Shown here one piece after another: positions 12,152-13,369 of a stretch of 13,369 nucleotides of DNA. The stretch lies in assembly GCA_023426435.1 (NCBI GenBank), contig JAFAAS010000154.1, positions 1 to 13,369 of the forward strand, given 5' to 3'. The first letter of the stretch is position 1, and every line of letters starts with the position of its first letter. The notes beneath the pieces are model-generated. The model was not told the origin of the DNA, did not search any database, and saw only the letters and a list, made by a program, of their open reading frames with translations. Origin of the DNA: Verrucomicrobiota bacterium (GTDB taxonomy: Bacteria > Verrucomicrobiota > Verrucomicrobiia > Opitutales > Opitutaceae). A program made the position numbers and the translations under genes.

Positions 12152-13369
12152 TTAGCCGCGGCGGATTTCGGAGCCGTGGAAGCGGATCTGGATGCGGAAG
12201 ACCTTTTTGATGCGGCAGGTGATCTGGCCGGTTTGAAGGTCAACTTTGTCGGGGACTTCGATGCGGTGAAGATCGACGACGGCGTGGTAGCCGCGCTCGG
12301 AAAAGACATCGATGAGCATCGCGATTGCGGTCGGGTCGTCGAGGAGCGGTTCCTCGGTGTTGATGAGCGCGACGCCGGAGATCGAATGCCGCAGGACGAT
12401 CGGCATGATCTTGCGGGTGATGAACGTGACGACCTGCGAGAAAAGTTCGGGTTGTCCGAATTCGTAGCTGTCGAGGCGTTTGACGAGTTCCTGCCGCGCG
12501 TGAATGACGATTTCGCTGGCCACGGGAAGGCTGCGAAGCCGGTCGACGGTGCGGGGGTCGAGCTCGAGGGTGCTTTGGTATTCGAGCTCCTTGAGGATGT
12601 TTTGCTCGACCTCGGCGACGGGGCCCTGGGCGTTTATGAAATGATAGTGAAAAATCTCCTTCAGCGATTGAAGGGCGTCCCACGTCTGTTCCTTGAAAAC
12701 GCGATAGCGGCGCTGGGCGAGGGCTTCGTCGTGGTCGGTGGCGCGGTCTTCCGCGAGGGTGCCGACGCCGGTGCGCAGCACCTCTTCGTTGTGTGCGCGG
12801 GTGAGAGCGCCGCGTTTGAGCTGGCGGGCGATGGATTCCTTCTCGTCGACGAAGAGCACCATGATGTGGATCGTCGGATGGCGGAAGTGGATGCCGAGCG
12901 GTGTATTGAAAAATTCACGACGCAGGGCGTGCATCTTGTTGACGAGCAGCTTGAGGCACTCGACCTGGACGTTGGTGCGGGGGAAGCCGTCGATGATGAC
13001 GCCGTCGCGGTAGATCGGCTTGAGCAGTTCGCGCAGCAAGAGGCTGACGACCTCGCGATCGCCGACCATGTTGCCGGCATTTTTCAATCGCTGGGCGTCG
13101 GGCGAATCGAGCAGTGCGCTGATGACGACGGGCGGGCAGGTGAGGCCGCGGGCTTTGGCGATGAAGGCGGTGTTGGTTCCCTTGCCGGCGCCGGGAGCGC
13201 CGCCGAGGAGAATGATCTCCTTGGGGAAGCGCAGGTTTTCGCGACCGACCTCGGCTTCGAGGTGTTGCCAGACGGAACCGAAGATCAGCTGGGCGTCCTT
13301 GATCTCCAGATCGGTGAGCTTTCCGGCGGTGGGATGCGGCGCGGGAGGAGGGGGCGGATTGGGAGGGCG
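12152..13369 (-). CDS. Adenylate-kinase-like P-loop kinase with C-terminal extension (5' end cut by window)
   Basis: The frame is open to the right edge, so the true start lies outside; 405 residues are visible. A Pro-rich segment (about 2-13) precedes the kinase domain. P-loop GGAPGAGKGT is at visible residues 56-65, GNMVGDREVVSLL at about 99-111 and DGFPRT at 127-132; these match the P-loop, the NMP-binding region and the core DGFPRT motif of adenylate kinases. An arginine/aspartate-rich stretch (about 199-225) matches the LID-to-C-terminal part, with no zinc-finger LID cysteines. The kinase fold should end near residue 260. The remaining 145 residues, mixed alpha/beta and ending in QIRFHGSEIRRG, are not part of a standard adenylate kinase (about 190-220 residues) and I do not recognise them. 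It probably phosphorylates a nucleoside monophosphate in the cytoplasm. An internal TTG or ATG near 13080-13087 is not the start, because the P-loop lies upstream of it. Confidence 0.85.
   Translation of the reverse strand, partial: RPPNPPPPPAPHPTAGKLTDLEIKDAQLIFGSVWQHLEAEVGRENLRFPKEIILLGGAPGAGKGTNTAFIAKARGLTCPPVVISALLDSPDAQRLKNAGNMVGDREVVSLLLRELLKPIYRDGVIIDGFPRTNVQVECLKLLVNKMHALRREFFNTPLGIHFRHPTIHIMVLFVDEKESIARQLKRGALTRAHNEEVLRTGVGTLAEDRATDHDEALAQRRYRVFKEQTWDALQSLKEIFHYHFINAQGPVAEVEQNILKELEYQSTLELDPRTVDRLRSLPVASEIVIHARQELVKRLDSYEFGQPELFSQVVTFITRKIMPIVLRHSISGVALINTEEPLLDDPTAIAMLIDVFSERGYHAVVDLHRIEVPDKVDLQTGQITCRIKKVFRIQIRFHGSEIRRG

Overview
This is a 13.4 kb chromosomal segment from a high-GC Gram-negative bacterium. 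The Gram-negative assignment rests on a periplasmic adaptor protein, a MacB-type export machine and two Sec-type secreted proteins. The style suggests Verrucomicrobiota, perhaps Opitutaceae: very strong G-over-C skew on one strand, almost no Shine-Dalgarno sequences, and spacers packed with REP-like hairpins and AT-rich heptamer repeats. That placement is an inference from general impression, not a phylogenetic result. No rRNA, tRNA, CRISPR array, phage gene or transposase was seen.

Layout. (1) 22-2544 (+): a large polytopic membrane protein with a GT-C glycosyltransferase-like N-terminus and a long soluble C-terminal part. (2) 2587-3465 (-): an EamA/DMT transporter, convergent with the first gene. 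(3) 3593-3964 (+): a small exported beta-rich protein, divergent from the transporter. (4) 4024-4581 (-): a DUF2937-type membrane protein, downstream of (5) 4690-6828 (-): an exported M3 zinc metallopeptidase of the Dcp type. (6) 7130-11964 (+): a four-gene export operon consisting of a MacA/HlyD-like adaptor, a LolD/MacB-type ATPase and two paralogous MacB-type permeases. (7) 12152 to the right edge (-): an adenylate-kinase-like P-loop kinase with a C-terminal extension, cut by the window end.

How the genes work together. The operon at 7130-11964 is the clearest functional unit. The ATPase should power a permease pair, possibly a heterodimer, and the adaptor would link it to an outer-membrane channel not encoded here. 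Substrates of MacB-type machines range from macrolides to peptides and lipoproteins, and nothing here fixes the substrate. The divergently transcribed exported peptidase shares a 301 bp intergenic region with the operon; that region carries two similar inverted repeats about 42 bp apart.

The least ordinary content is in the spacers. Four arrays of in-phase 7-bp units (mostly GATTTNN or GAATTTN) lie next to gene ends, and several hairpins carry a GTAG or GTGG tetranucleotide beside the stem, as in REP elements mobilised by RAYT-type transposases. The spacer between the two permease genes holds two heptamer arrays in opposite orientation around a hairpin, with one array ending two bases before a start codon.
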